Source: Symbiodinium natans
Taxonomy: Eukaryota; Sar; Dinophyceae; Suessiales; Symbiodiniaceae
Reading direction: 5' to 3'
Length of the DNA stretch: 64,000 nt
Assembly (NCBI GenBank): GCA_905221605.1
Contig: CAJNDS010002712.1
Coordinates: 325,001 to 389,000 of the forward strand
Under the pieces are notes generated by a model that saw only the letters and a list, made by a program, of their open reading frames with translations, did no database searches and was not told the origin of the DNA. The position numbers and the translations under genes are program-made. This document shows positions 1 through 9,881 of the stretch, piece after piece. Positions within the stretch are counted from its first letter, which is position 1. The number at the start of each line of letters is the position of its first letter.

Positions 1-761
1 CAGACGCCACCGAATCATCGTCTTCAAGCTCGGCATCAGTGAAGATGACAGCACGCATACCGGAGCCCAGAGCCTCCACAGATCTAGGCTGGGTCACCTT
101 GCTGAAACTCTTCGCCCACTCGAGTTCAGCTCGTAGCTCTGGCCCCAAGCGTACATTGGAATCTTTCCCTGAAGCTCTGTCCTGAAAATGTCTCACGCGC
201 TGGCGCACGATTCGTACGAACATATGCGACTCTGCAAACTGGAGTCTACCTCGAAGCGCAGCCGCAGTCGCCACCGTCAGCTTATCCGACGCCAAGATGT
301 CTGCGACTTGCTCACAGATCTGTTCCACCCTGCTGGCTTTGTTGCAGACCTTTATCTTTCCAAGGATCGACTCAGTCAAATCAATAGTCACACCCAATGC
401 GTCGAACTTGCGAGCCGCTGGCTGTCGTTTGGCAGGCTTACGTGAAAATCGCCACCCCAATAGCGAGAGAATACCCTCAGCAGCTTCTTGAGCATCATCA
501 CCACACACCTCAAGATCAACTTGAGGAAAGTCGACATAATAGTTGCCCCAGACTAAAAAGAACAAACGTGAGCCCATTTTGTGGATTGCACGGGCGATTC
601 TGTTGAACGCGTACACTGCTGCAGACCCCCCGAATGGGAGAACGTTGCTGATGAACAGCTCATTCCCACCGGACGGGTTCTTGACGCAGAGCACTCCTGC
701 CCAACGCGAGGCCTTGGCTGTTAGGACCTGCTGCGGACTCCAGGTCGAGCGTTCGACCCAC
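1..761 (-). pseudogene. RT palm/thumb and RNase H start of element 1, open to the left edge
   Basis: One minus-strand frame stays open from about 761 through base 1, with no stop, and continues outside the window. It reads LPFGGSAAVYAFNRIARAIH, then NYYVDFPQVD where RTs normally have Y-x-D-D, so one of the two catalytic aspartates is missing. A thumb-like segment follows (LRGRLQFAESHMFVRIVRQ), then IFTDAELEDD, which resembles the first aspartate motif of RNase H. Just upstream, in another frame near 995-900, lies RFGIQQADKTRNIDDMSES, the usual R-x-I-D-D motif of this RT group, so a frameshift separates the two. This is a retroelement RT, most likely inactive. Confidence 0.7.
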
Positions 762-999
762 TAGAGTCCCAGCCTGCTGCACAGTGAGCGAAGGATGCAG
801 TTCACCTTGCAATACTGTGCCATCGGATAGAGCAAGCACGACTTGTCTGTCCTCGGAAGTCGCAGCAACGAATGCACGGCCTAAGACAACAATCAGTCCA
901 ACTTGAAGGAGGTGGCAAAACCTGCATTCACAAAGGACTCCGACATGTCGTCGATGTTTCGCGTCTTGTCTGCTTGTTGTATACCGAAGCGTCAACTGG

Positions 1000-1779
1000 C
1001 TACGAACAAAGGCCCAAGCTGCTCCACAACCTCAGATTCACTGAAAGGGCCGGATATGCCCACACAGCCTCGGAGATGCGATCGTCAGCTTCGGGGCGCT
1101 GGCGCCCAATGACTTTTCTTCTGGTCCACCGCGCAGATTTCATGACCTGGTCAAACAAATTTGAGTGGCCTCCTGCACCTGTCAACTCGGCACCAACCTC
1201 CGAAGGGACGAGAGATCGACATCTTCGACTCCCGCGTGCTCACATCGCGCACCAAGGCTTCACGGTCTTGGTCCATGGCACCATGGATCTGTTGCTCAGC
1301 GTCCTCCAAGGAACGGCTCAATTCGTGGTAGAACTCGAAGGCAGCACTTCTACGAGCACGGACAACTTCTGGCCCTTCTGTAAGCAACGTGAACATGGCC
1401 CTCAACGCATCATCATCTAGCATGACCGCGCCGTCAAAAGGGCGCTCAACCTCAAAGGCCTCCTGAACGAAACGCAGCGGCGTTCGGTACACCCCCAGCC
1501 TTGCCAGCGGCACCTGCACACCCCTAAACTTACTGGAGCACCGAGGATCCCCCACTTCACAGAATTCCAGTAGCTTAGCCGGCGTGTCGAGGCCGAAATG
1601 CTGGCCCTGCGACAAAGAGAGTTTGTGCGGCAACTTGCCCGGTCGCTCAAAGACCCATGGGAGCCAGATTTCCCTGGCAAATTCAGAAATGACCTGAGGG
1701 AGCTTGCCGGAAAGCGGCCATTCGCATTGCCGTTCGCTGCCGCGGGGGGCCTTGCGGCAGGAACGCGTTGGCCCCTCAA
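1000..1779 (-). pseudogene. N-terminal extension of the element 1 reverse transcriptase
   Basis: The clearest frame is 1633-1151 (160 residues). It contains VQVPLARLGVYRTPLRFVQEA, then a polar helical stretch (ELSRSLEDAEQQIHGAMDQD) and a GGW-like end. This pattern precedes the RT fingers in DIRS-like elements as I know them. The frame continues upstream of its first methionine to about 1770 without a stop in another register. No methionine start is expected because this is the middle of a polyprotein. It is separated from the methyltransferase-like frame by about 0.85 kb of non-coding DNA, and from the palm by a frameshift. Assignment rests on order and motif pattern rather than strong identity. 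Confidence 0.5.
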
Positions 1780-1789
1780 CTTATCCTTG

Positions 1790-2640
1790 ATAGGACGTTA
1801 AGAAACCCAAGCAGAGGAAACAACACCTCAGGGGCCTACCTTTTCTCGACCCTGAACCCTAAAGCCTAAACCCTAAACCCGCACGCTTGAGCCCTCGGCC
1901 TAGGGAGTTAACATTGACAGCGGACTGAAGGAGGGACCCTGATATGAGAGACCTTCGGGGTATGTAGGGGGCTACTTAGGCATATAAGGACGAAAAAAGG
2001 TAGAAACAAGGTGATATAGGGGGAATAAGATTTGGGGTCCCTTCGAGGGGTCCCTCCTTGCGCCACTGGAGCATCTTCAGTGGGAGCCGGTGAGGAGCTC
2101 GAGGAATGCCTGGAGGAGGCTGGGGGAGTGACGGAGGGACGCACCCAAGGGTTTAGGGTTTGGGGTTTGGGGTTTACCTTTTTTTGGGGGGGAGGGGGGG
2201 GGGGGTTGTTCTATACCTAAACTATTCGGAGTAATTATACCATTAATAGAGAACCAACAAAGGCTCGTAATTTAGATCAACCCCATCTGAGCAGTTGTGT
2301 TTTTGTTGCTCGGTCTGTTCCCATGGTTGGGGTGCCTGCGAGGGACTACGCTGAGCCTATGCAGGCAGACGCAGATTTGATTTTCCTGGTTGCAACCTAC
2401 GGGAACCTAAGCAGACTAAGCCAACACAGGCGGCAATTGCCACCTATCGATGCCTGCACGGCACTTACTTGCACCTGCTCCGCAAGGCGGTGGAAAAGTG
2501 GACGGACGACAGAGGCAAAAGCAATTGCTTTGCACCCTCGATAGTCCATTCATGAACAGTTGAGCCGGTACAGATTGGATCAGAGCCGGAGAGGGGTATT
2601 GCGGGGTGGACTGACGAAGGATGGGATGGCGGCTTAGGGT
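1790..2640. other. Non-coding insertion between MT-like and RT parts of element 1
   Basis: No convincing coding. It contains degenerate telomere-like tracts (CCCTAAACCC near 1860-1885; TTTAGGG/TTTGGGG near 2150-2175), a G-rich run at 2180-2210 and AT-rich DNA after 2215. It interrupts what should be one polyprotein, so it is either an intron or a later insertion. Confidence 0.5.
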
Positions 2641-2647
2641 TCAGGAT

Positions 2648-3739
2648 TCAGGGTACACAAACGGCTGAGCAACGGAGTCTCAGGGTACGGCCAATCCAAA
2701 ACAGAACTGTGTCCGCACGTGGGACCCTTGGGTCGATTGGGGATTGGGGTAAAGGATTTTTCCGGCATTGGGGTGGTAGGAGGGTGGTTGGTTTCAGTCG
2801 CTTCAGTTGGTAGGGTGGTGGGTTGGTGGTATCATACACCCCCGCTGGGCAAGGTCTAATCTGTCTGCACCCGTTTGCCCAGGCCAGTGTCCAACCAAGA
2901 GTTGTTTGCTGCTTGAAAGTTAAGATGCCAGTCGTTTCTTGTTCCTGGACTGCGGACGCCATCGCTTCGCAAAGCTTGGGCGGGTAATCCGCATCGGCAT
3001 GAAAACGTCGGAGGTCTCCCCAAAGCGCATGTTTGTGATCTCCGGAACACGCTCCACGAAGAGAAAGAAGGCCCTTGAAATTGCAACGGAAAGTATACCA
3101 CTTGTCACTTCGCCCACCCCAAACACATTGTTGAAAATCAACAGTGTGCAGGTCATGTTTGCGCAGCAAACTTTTGAACCAAGACGTCTTCCACATCAGC
3201 GACTTTGTTGGATGTCCAACGCAAATGGCGATGTTCATGTCAGCACATGCACTCAGGAACGTTGCATTGGTGCGAAAAATTTTGTTGGCAGTAGCAACTC
3301 TTCGCTGATCAGTTTCAGTTAGGTTGTCAGCTCCTTCAGGCTTAGCCCCTGAACGCAGCGGCAGCGGCATTGACTCTCGTGTTTGATGGGAGCGAGAGAA
3401 CTTCCTCGCACGCGTCCTGGCAACAGTACCGGAGGGAGGCGTCGCGTGTACAAAAATCAGCTCACCTGGTTTTCTCAGAAGGCCTAACAGGAAGTCAGAA
3501 GCTTCATCACTAGCCAGATCTAGCTGAATGCAAGGATGGCATTGATTGTTGCGATTGCCCCCGTGGTTCACAGCCAGCGCTTGAAAACCCATCCCACTCA
3601 AGCGTGCCGAAAGCCGCGCCACACCTGCGCCCAGTTCCAAAGTCAGCAAAGAAGAAAAAGGAGCGCCTTGAAAAACACTACACAGTGTTGGGGGGCAGGG
3701 GGCCTTGCCCGGGAGACTGTCCCCCCGCCCTGCGCGCAA
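2648..3739 (-). CDS. Methyltransferase-like domain of element 1
   Basis: A 363-residue frame. Residues 34-39 read LELGAG, a Rossmann-type glycine motif as in SAM-dependent methyltransferases. Residues 96-105 read FVHATPPSGT, where related domains have A-P-P-C-G-T; the putative nucleophile cysteine is serine here (codon TCC, one change from TGC). Residues 175-183 read GHPTKSLMW where an E-N-P-x-x-S-x-x-W motif is usual. CVWGGRSDK (205-213), HKHALWG (235-241) and YPPKLC (252-257) complete the family pattern. The end after about residue 270 is low complexity and probably out of frame. It sits between Gag and RT, as in the second element. Substrate is unknown; the altered motifs suggest loss of catalysis. 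Confidence 0.55.
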   Translation of the reverse strand: MRAGRGDSLPGKAPCPPTLCSVFQGAPFSSLLTLELGAGVARLSARLSGMGFQALAVNHGGNRNNQCHPCIQLDLASDEASDFLLGLLRKPGELIFVHATPPSGTVARTRARKFSRSHQTRESMPLPLRSGAKPEGADNLTETDQRRVATANKIFRTNATFLSACADMNIAICVGHPTKSLMWKTSWFKSLLRKHDLHTVDFQQCVWGGRSDKWYTFRCNFKGLLSLRGACSGDHKHALWGDLRRFHADADYPPKLCEAMASAVQEQETTGILTFKQQTTLGWTLAWANGCRQIRPCPAGVYDTTNPPPYQLKRLKPTTLLPPQCRKNPLPQSPIDPRVPRADTVLFWIGRTLRLRCSAVCVP

Positions 3740-3755
3740 TCAGTTGTTGGGACAC

Positions 3756-4695
3756 TCACGCAAGGGATGGCTTGTTCCAGCCTTTGCGGCACTTCTCTCC
3801 TGCGGCTGCGTCAGAGCAGCCGTCCAGGTTGTAGTCGAAGCAAACCGGCTCACCATCCGGCTTCGTGGCCGAGTAGCCGATGAGGCGATTCGGCATCCGC
3901 ACCACGCCCGAGTCGTTTGCGGCCCCCCTTTCCTGGCCCCCCGCGCCCCTTCTGAGCCTGCAGGTTGTGCACCTGACCTTGCAAGTTCTGAACCTGGCGC
4001 TTGAGTCGCTCTTCTTCGGTTCGGGCTTTTGACGCTTCGCCCCTGCGCTTGACAGAAGTGGTGTCCTCAAGAACAGCATCATCGGCCTTGCGCCTGGCTC
4101 CTGACTGCAAGGGTAGCGGCTGCAAGCAGAGGCGGACTTCAGGGGCAGAGATGGCCGCACGGATAGCTGTTTCGATTGGCAGTGTACCATCCGCCAAAGG
4201 TTTGATGCCTGACCTAGTCTCTTTCATCATGCACTTGAACAGCGCCAGATCGGCGTTGTGGACTTGCTCGACGCTCACCTTAGCATAGCCTGCCGGCGGG
4301 ATCTCCAAGAAGGCGTCGAGGAGGACTTGGGCCCAACGCTCCATCTTGTCGTAGTCGATGAGACGACTTTGGTCAAAAGCGAGGGACCTACGCTGCAACG
4401 CAAACTTCAGTTTGAGATCCGTGCTGGTATTTGCTTTCAGCTCAACGGGCATTTTGACTTCCTTGATGTGGCCATTGGCGTCGGGCCGCCACATGGGGTC
4501 CGACTTGGTCCCCATAAGTTCTTGGTCGCGTTTCGTACATTGGTCCCACCGGAGGTACCTGAGCTGATTTTCATCGTACATCTGCACCACCGCGTCGATG
4601 AGAGAATGGCTGGCCTCGAGCTCACCAACCATATTTAGTCCATTCAGACCTTTCATCTGGTCTGTATGTCTTGAAGATCGTTCGGCCACCGACAA
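3756..4695 (-). pseudogene. Gag-like protein of element 1 with a C-terminal zinc motif (frameshifted)
   Basis: The frame 4695-3850 (281 residues) carries a helical Gag-like region with YLRWDQCTKRDQELMG near residues 46-61, then a basic, coiled-coil-prone tail (EERLKRQVQNLQGQVHNLQ). It runs into a G-rich stretch and loses register near 3935. In the next frame (4190-3756) the protein resumes as EPVCFDYNLDGC...GEKCRKGW, a Cys-rich motif where a nucleic-acid-binding zinc finger is expected at the Gag C-terminus. It directly precedes the methyltransferase-like frame (17-bp gap). A single indel would explain the break. Likely role: particle formation and RNA binding. Confidence 0.55.
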
Positions 4696-4736
4696 CTTCC
4701 TGGGGGCGTCGTCGTCTTTGCGGTCGATGCGACTTT

Positions 4737-5012
4737 TCAGGTCTGCAGAGGCGAATGTGTAACTCTCAAAGACGATGCGGCGAACGAGAGGTACTCGGTT
4801 TGCAGGAGGCGAGGTACTCCCGTAATGACCTGAGCCAGCTCTATGAGAGGCTTGTCGTCGGCCTGGCCTGCCGTGTAGTTCTTAGCGAAGGCCAACCTCC
4901 CGAACGTGTCCCAGCCCTGCTGCTTGAAGACAGCGATTTCTGTGTCTGTGAAGCCTATCTCCCGTGCACGGGCTTCGAATATGGCCTGGGAGTCTAACAT
5001 TGGGACAAACAC
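4737..5012 (-). CDS. Gag N-terminal domain of element 1
   Basis: A 91-residue frame starting MFVPMLDSQ, with a helical segment IGFTDTEIAVFKQQGWDTFG followed by RLAFAKNYT. A similar short hydrophobic helix ahead of Gag occurs in the second element at 24856-24599 (ISASGFASVADFAWGF). The 41-bp gap and frame difference to the following Gag frame suggest a small indel; originally they were probably one protein. The start methionine is plausible because the sequence upstream (5013-5400) has no coding signal on this strand. Confidence 0.45.
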   Translation of the reverse strand: MFVPMLDSQAIFEARAREIGFTDTEIAVFKQQGWDTFGRLAFAKNYTAGQADDKPLIELAQVITGVPRLLQTEYLSFAASSLRVTHSPLQT

Positions 5013-5406
5013 CAGGGAGTGGGGACCTCAACAAAGCTTGAACTGAAAGAAGCAGTTTCACAAACCAATGGCCCCGCTGCCAACCTCAGCGAGCTAACGA
5101 ATGCCTCTGCATTCAACACGGGTTTGCGTGCACCCTCCGCACGGCACTAGAGCACAGGCAAATCAGCCGTTTGTTGCTCGCTGCCTCCACCGTCCAAGTA
5201 AACAAAAGGAGACAAATGAGCATTCAAAAAACGGGCGCTACTGCTGCTACAAGCCTCATCAGCTCTTCCCCTGAACACGGCCATTGCCGGCGTCAGAGGC
5301 CTTCCACACGCGAGCTTTGCCCGTGACACAACGTGACCCAAGTGAAGGGTACGCCTTTGCCTATGCCGGTACATTACAGACTGATCTGCCTTCTTTGCTC
5401 CAGTTC
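5013..5406. other. Spacer between recombinase and Gag frames of element 1
   Basis: About 390 bp without a recognisable product. An 87-residue minus-strand frame (5410-5147) has no known motif. In canonical DIRS-like elements the terminal or internal repeats would lie beside the recombinase, so this spacer is a candidate junction, but I see no clear repeat. Confidence 0.3.
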
Positions 5407-7089
5407 TCATGCTCTCGACACAGAGAGCTGCAAACCCTTCTCATGAGAAGACACAGAAGACTCTGTCGAGTCAGAGTCGCTGGAGGAAGATGTGCAACTG
5501 GGGCTGTGCACCTCTCCGCCCACCTGTGGCATCACCGCCGGACGGGCCTTGGATGAGACACCCTCATCTAGCACATCACCGTGCTTGTTAGCTTGATCAC
5601 TCTCTGGCGCATCAGGTTTGCGAGCCGCACGAAGAAAACCCTCTCCAGTGAGTACTTCAATGGCTTGGTCCACAGACTTCTTTGCATGCTCTTCAAACTG
5701 AGTCATCGCACAGACGCGATCCGCGAACTCGGGGAAAAGGCGGCCGCGGGAGTTGTCCGGCATGTAGGATCCTTCAGCCACGCATTCAAACATGTCCATG
5801 AAAACTCTCATCGGCTTCGCCAGACAGTCACGAGTGTAATTGAGGGCTGACTGCCGCCCTTGTAGGACATGATACCGGAGCAGCTGTGCCTCATCGAGAT
5901 AGTCACTCTCGCCATATTTGTTGAACATGCTAAGCATCGTTGCCTTCAGACTGTGGCTTGAATAACCCTGCACCTCATCATAGTTCAACAGCTTAGACAA
6001 AACTTCACGCAAACGTTGAGATACATCGGCAGCACTGATTGCCGACTGCCTGTCCGCCGAAACTGAAGCCTCGCTGGGAAAGAGAACAAACTTGTGCGTC
6101 GCAACACTCTGAGCTCGTCTGTCACGCTCTGTAGGGAGCGACTTCAGTCCTAGCTGAGCTCGTGCTGACAAGAAAGAACTCAGCCACGGTAGGCCCAACA
6201 GGCCCATTGTTGGAATGACAGCAGGCAGGAATGTAACCTGTTTCTCCTTCGTCTTTGCCGTTTTGACTTTCATAAGATTGCCTTCAAGGAAGTCTCCCTC
6301 AACCGAACCACACTCTAATCGGTTCCCATCAGAGCAACGCAGCCTTCCAAGCAGCAAAAGCGTGGCAAACCCTGCAAATGCTCGGGTGCACAACTCAGCC
6401 TCGTAGACTGCAGTCAGTTCCCAGGCACATATCATCGGAACAGTCAAAACTGGCGCTCGCTTGAGCGGCGCTTTGTTGACACACATCAAGTGCGCGACTC
6501 CGAGGGCTCTCTGGGAGAAAGCTGCTTGCGCAGCTTCAATCATGCCAAGAAAACCCGATAGAAACGCAAGCGAAGCCATAAAGGTAGAGCCCCGCATGGG
6601 GGGAGACTCGACCCTTCGCAGGTGACACAAGTAACTGTATACACCTTCTTCACTTGGCGGAATAGCAAGTTCGTTTGGGAATTCAATCTTGAACCACTTA
6701 CAGAACAAGCACAACGAATTGACCCTTGTCCTCAGTGTTGATGTGGATTTCCGAGCAAAGTGATCTTGCAAAATTTGCCAAGCATCATTGTGGTCGACAT
6801 CTTTTCCGGCCTCTGCAATCAGTTGTCGCCCTGCGGCTGTTGCATCAGGGTTGATCATCAGCAATTCGCGCCACTTCTGCAAGACGATAATGCGATCCGC
6901 TGCTGGGCATACTGACGCGGCCCTGTCAATGTAGACCCGCAGTCTCGATTGCTTGGCTGACAAGCTCAAGGAGCTTGCATTGTCAAAGTGCCTCTCAAGA
7001 TATGGCAAATTTGATGGCACAACGAGGGTATCCACCATGGCATCGGGTTTGATCCTAATACATTCTGAACGAAAGGCGATTGCTCCCAA
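5407..7089 (-). CDS. Tyrosine recombinase of DIRS-like element 1
   Basis: An intact 560-residue frame. The catalytic domain occupies about residues 205-435. Readable active-site elements are Arg in GRLRCSD (about 249-251), Lys in KVKTAKTKEK (about 274-280), His379 with Lys382 in SSHSLKATM, His407 in RYHVLQG and the nucleophile Tyr418 in NYTRD. Canonical recombinases have H-x-x-R; here it is H-x-x-K. Residues 60-190 form an all-helical core-binding domain (TSTLRTRVNSLCLFCKWF). The protein would cut and rejoin DNA through a 3'-phosphotyrosine to insert the element's DNA copy. The C-terminus is acidic and serine-rich. It lies upstream of Gag, not downstream of RNase H. Confidence 0.85.
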   Translation of the reverse strand: MGAIAFRSECIRIKPDAMVDTLVVPSNLPYLERHFDNASSLSLSAKQSRLRVYIDRAASVCPAADRIIVLQKWRELLMINPDATAAGRQLIAEAGKDVDHNDAWQILQDHFARKSTSTLRTRVNSLCLFCKWFKIEFPNELAIPPSEEGVYSYLCHLRRVESPPMRGSTFMASLAFLSGFLGMIEAAQAAFSQRALGVAHLMCVNKAPLKRAPVLTVPMICAWELTAVYEAELCTRAFAGFATLLLLGRLRCSDGNRLECGSVEGDFLEGNLMKVKTAKTKEKQVTFLPAVIPTMGLLGLPWLSSFLSARAQLGLKSLPTERDRRAQSVATHKFVLFPSEASVSADRQSAISAADVSQRLREVLSKLLNYDEVQGYSSHSLKATMLSMFNKYGESDYLDEAQLLRYHVLQGRQSALNYTRDCLAKPMRVFMDMFECVAEGSYMPDNSRGRLFPEFADRVCAMTQFEEHAKKSVDQAIEVLTGEGFLRAARKPDAPESDQANKHGDVLDEGVSSKARPAVMPQVGGEVHSPSCTSSSSDSDSTESSVSSHEKGLQLSVSRA

Positions 7090-7319
7090 GGGAGCTTCGG
7101 GAGTCCCACAGGACTTCCTGACATTCGAGCGATCTCAACAAGACGCTCAGCATCAGAAGAGGCATCACTGCCCCTTGCACCTGAATCACCCCCGTTCATC
7201 ACTCAGGCCAGACACCCTGGCATCTCCCACCCACCCATCCCCTTGATCTTCATAGCATATCAGATGTAAGACGTGATGCCACAGCATCACTCACTTCGCT
7301 CATTTACAAACAAGGTGAC

Positions 7320-7414
7320 ACGAAGTTTCGTGTTGCAACGTGTGTAGGTGCGTGTAGGTGCGTGTAGGTGCGTGTAGGTGCGTGTAGGTGCGTGTAGGTG
7401 CGTGTAGGTGTGTG

Positions 7415-7482
<68 letters not shown>

Positions 7483-8515
7483 TGTGTGTGTGTGTGTGTG
7501 TGTGTGCGTGCGTGTGTGCGTGTGTGTGTAAGTGTGTGTATAAGTGTGTGTAAGTGTGTGTAAGTGTGTGTCAGTGTGTGTCAATGTGTGTCAATGTGTG
7601 TCAGTGTGTGTAAGTGTGTGTAAGTGTGTGTGTGTGTGTGTAAGTGTGTGTAAGTGTGTGTAAGTGTGTGTGTAAGTGTGTGTAAGTGTGTGTAAGTGTG
7701 TGTAAGTGTGTGTAAGTGTGTGTAAGTGTGTGTAAGTGTGTGTAAGTGTGTGTAAGTGTGTGTAAGTGTGTGTGAGTGTGTGTGTAAGTGTGTGTAAGTG
7801 TGTGTAGTGTGTGTAAGTGTGTGTAAGTGTGTGTAAGTGTGTGTAAGTGTGTGTAAGTGTGTGTAAGTGTGTGTAAGTGTGTGTAAGTGTGTGTAAGTGT
7901 AAGTGTGTGTGTGTGTGTGTGTGTAAGTGTGTGTGTGTGTGTAAGTGTGTGTAAATGTGTGTAAAGTGTGTAAAAGTGTGTGTAAGTGTGTAAGTGTGTA
8001 AGTGTGTAAGTGTGTAAGTGTGTAAGTGTGTAAGTGTGTAAGTGTGTAAGTGTGTAAGTGTGTAAGTGTGTAAGTGTGTAAGTGACTGTGTGTGTGTGTG
8101 TGTTTGGGTGTGTGTGTGTGTGTGTTTGTTTGTGTGTGTGTGTGTGTTTGTTTGTATGTGTGTTTGTGTGTGTTTGTGTGTGTGTGTGTGTGTTTGTTTG
8201 TATGTGTGTGTGTGTGTGTTTGTTTGTTCGTGTTTGTGTGTGTGTGTGTGTGTGTGTGCGTGTGTGTTTGTTTGTTTGTGTGTTTGTGTTTGTGTGTGTT
8301 TGTGTGATTGTGTTTGTGTGTCTTTGTGCTTTGTGTGTGTGTGTGTTTTTGTGTGTGTGTGTGTGTGTTTGTGTTTGTGTGTTTGTGTTTGTGTGTTTGT
8401 GTTTGCTTGTGTTTGTGTGTTTGTGTTTGTGTTTGTGTGTGTGTGTGTTTGTGTTTGTGTGTTTGTGTTTGTGTGTTTGTGTTTGTGTGTGTGCGCGTGT
8501 GTATTCGTGTTGTGT
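7320..8515. repeat. TG-rich minisatellite block (about 1.2 kb)
   Basis: The plus strand is almost only G and T with scattered A. Sub-blocks run in order: a 12-mer GTGTAGGTGCGT type (7350-7410), pure TG (7415-7500), an 8-mer TGTGTAAG type (7530-7960), a 7-mer-like GTGTAAG run (7975-8080), then TGTTTG types (8100-8490). Long frames on both strands (Cys/Val or Thr/His repeats) are a consequence of the repeat, not genes. Confidence 0.95.
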
Positions 8516-8539
8516 GTTGGTTGTCCAGAGCTTCGCAGA

Positions 8540-9880
8540 CGTGACATCTCTCACACTTCTGAGGATCACGTGCCCTAAACCTCGAACCCAAAGCCTCAGC
8601 GGTGCCACAATCCCGTCTGAAAGCTCCCGGCGGCCTGGGTCTCGCCTTCGGCGGAGCTTCTGTCCAACACCTCTGAGGTGCATTGAACGGTTTAGAACTT
8701 TTGGTGTTGGGCTTTCGGGCTTCATACAAAATGAAAAGGAAGTAGGGGTGCATGATCGGAGCTGGCAATCTCTCACGGTTAGTGCATACCTGCCGCCAAA
8801 GGGTCGGCACTCTCACGACCACGCGACTTTCTGTCGGGGTCCACAGCAAGCAGATCACGCATATCTCTTGTGAACCCGGACGCCCGCTTCAGTTGAAAAA
8901 AGTCCCACAACCACGCCAGAGAACCCCACCCTAAACTCTAAACCTTCTTCAGGGTTGGAAGTTGGAAAATTCTTTCCAAAACCACCGAAGGAACACAATA
9001 CACCCTCATGTCCCTACCTTTAAGACTACATGAGAGGTACGAGGAACATAATTACAGACGTCTAGCCCCCGCAATGTACAAATAATGTCTTATGTTGTGG
9101 CCATGCGGCTGCAGGTGAACGCTCGCTGCCCTCATCGTCGGAAAGCCTCACAGACTTGGCGCTCATAGCAATTGAGAAGCAACGGGGATTGCAACATCTT
9201 CCCTCAGTAGATCGTCTTGAGCTGCCAGAGCGAAGAGACCACACCCTCCACCAAAACCTTTTTGTCGTACTTTGATGCTGGGCGATGTTCGTGAGCCTTT
9301 GATCAGCGAACTATGGTCTATACTTCTAACAGGAAAAACGTGGGCCTACGAATCCCCAACCCCAACGGCAAGAGCCTTGTGCTCCCTGAAAGCAAGCCCT
9401 CAGCTCTCGGCACCTCATCACAAGCCTGAATCAGAGAATCTGAGTTCCAAGCAGGTCTACCAGGTTCTCAGCAGTCTCCGCACCGACTGCTCGCGTTTCG
9501 GCGACCAGATACAACTCCTCGTGGACAGGGTCTTCTCCATACTGGCAAAGCATGCGTAAATTAGGAGTCTCGGAGGTAGCTTGAACCACACTTTTCATAG
9601 CTACAAACTTCTTTGGCCAGTCTTGAGCTTGGATCTCAGATTCTCAGAGCGATGTTGTGGCAGATTTGCAAAGTTGTCATGTGGAGTGTGATGTTTAGGT
9701 GGAGTGTGATGTTTAGAGAAGCAAAGGGTAGTGAGCTTCTTATCATCCACTGCCCAATGAAGTTGATGGTACAGAAGCTGTGAGGCGATTCACTTTTCAT
9801 GAGAAGGTTTTCTCATCAAGCCCTGTATGGGGCATCTTCGCAGCTTTATTCATTGGCTTGGGGCCCCCGGAGCACCTTTT
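8540..9880. other. Intergenic, no recognised gene
   Basis: Holds a short CCCTAAA-like trace near 8930-8945, a duplicated GGAGTGTGATGTTTAG motif at about 9680-9715, and a 95-codon plus-strand frame at 9272-9559 with no recognisable domain. Nothing else seen. Confidence 0.5.
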
Positions 9881-9881
9881 T

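Larger units (their letters stand above)
1..7202 (-). mobile_element. DIRS-like tyrosine-recombinase retroelement 1 (left end outside window)
   Basis: All recognisable coding in this stretch is on the minus strand. Read 5' to 3' the order is tyrosine recombinase (7089-5407), Gag N-terminus (5012-4737), Gag with zinc motif (4695-3756), methyltransferase-like domain (3739-2648), reverse transcriptase N-terminal part (about 1779-1000), then palm, thumb and the start of RNase H (761-1). Several frameshifts and lost catalytic residues show a decayed copy. A recombinase and RT together define DIRS-like elements. The recombinase-first order is unlike the classic arrangement, in which it lies 3', but matches the second element at 20-28.8 kb. 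No terminal repeats were identified. Confidence 0.75.

Noticed and set aside
2648-7089. A bacterial operon encoding integrase and methyltransferase
   Set aside because: The set matches DIRS-like retroelements (Gag zinc motif, RT, RNase H), there are no ribosome-binding sites, and the surroundings are repeat-rich eukaryotic DNA.
7581-8873. Long Thr/His and Cys/Val frames on both strands
   Set aside because: They are translations of the TG repeat; all frames of such a repeat stay open.
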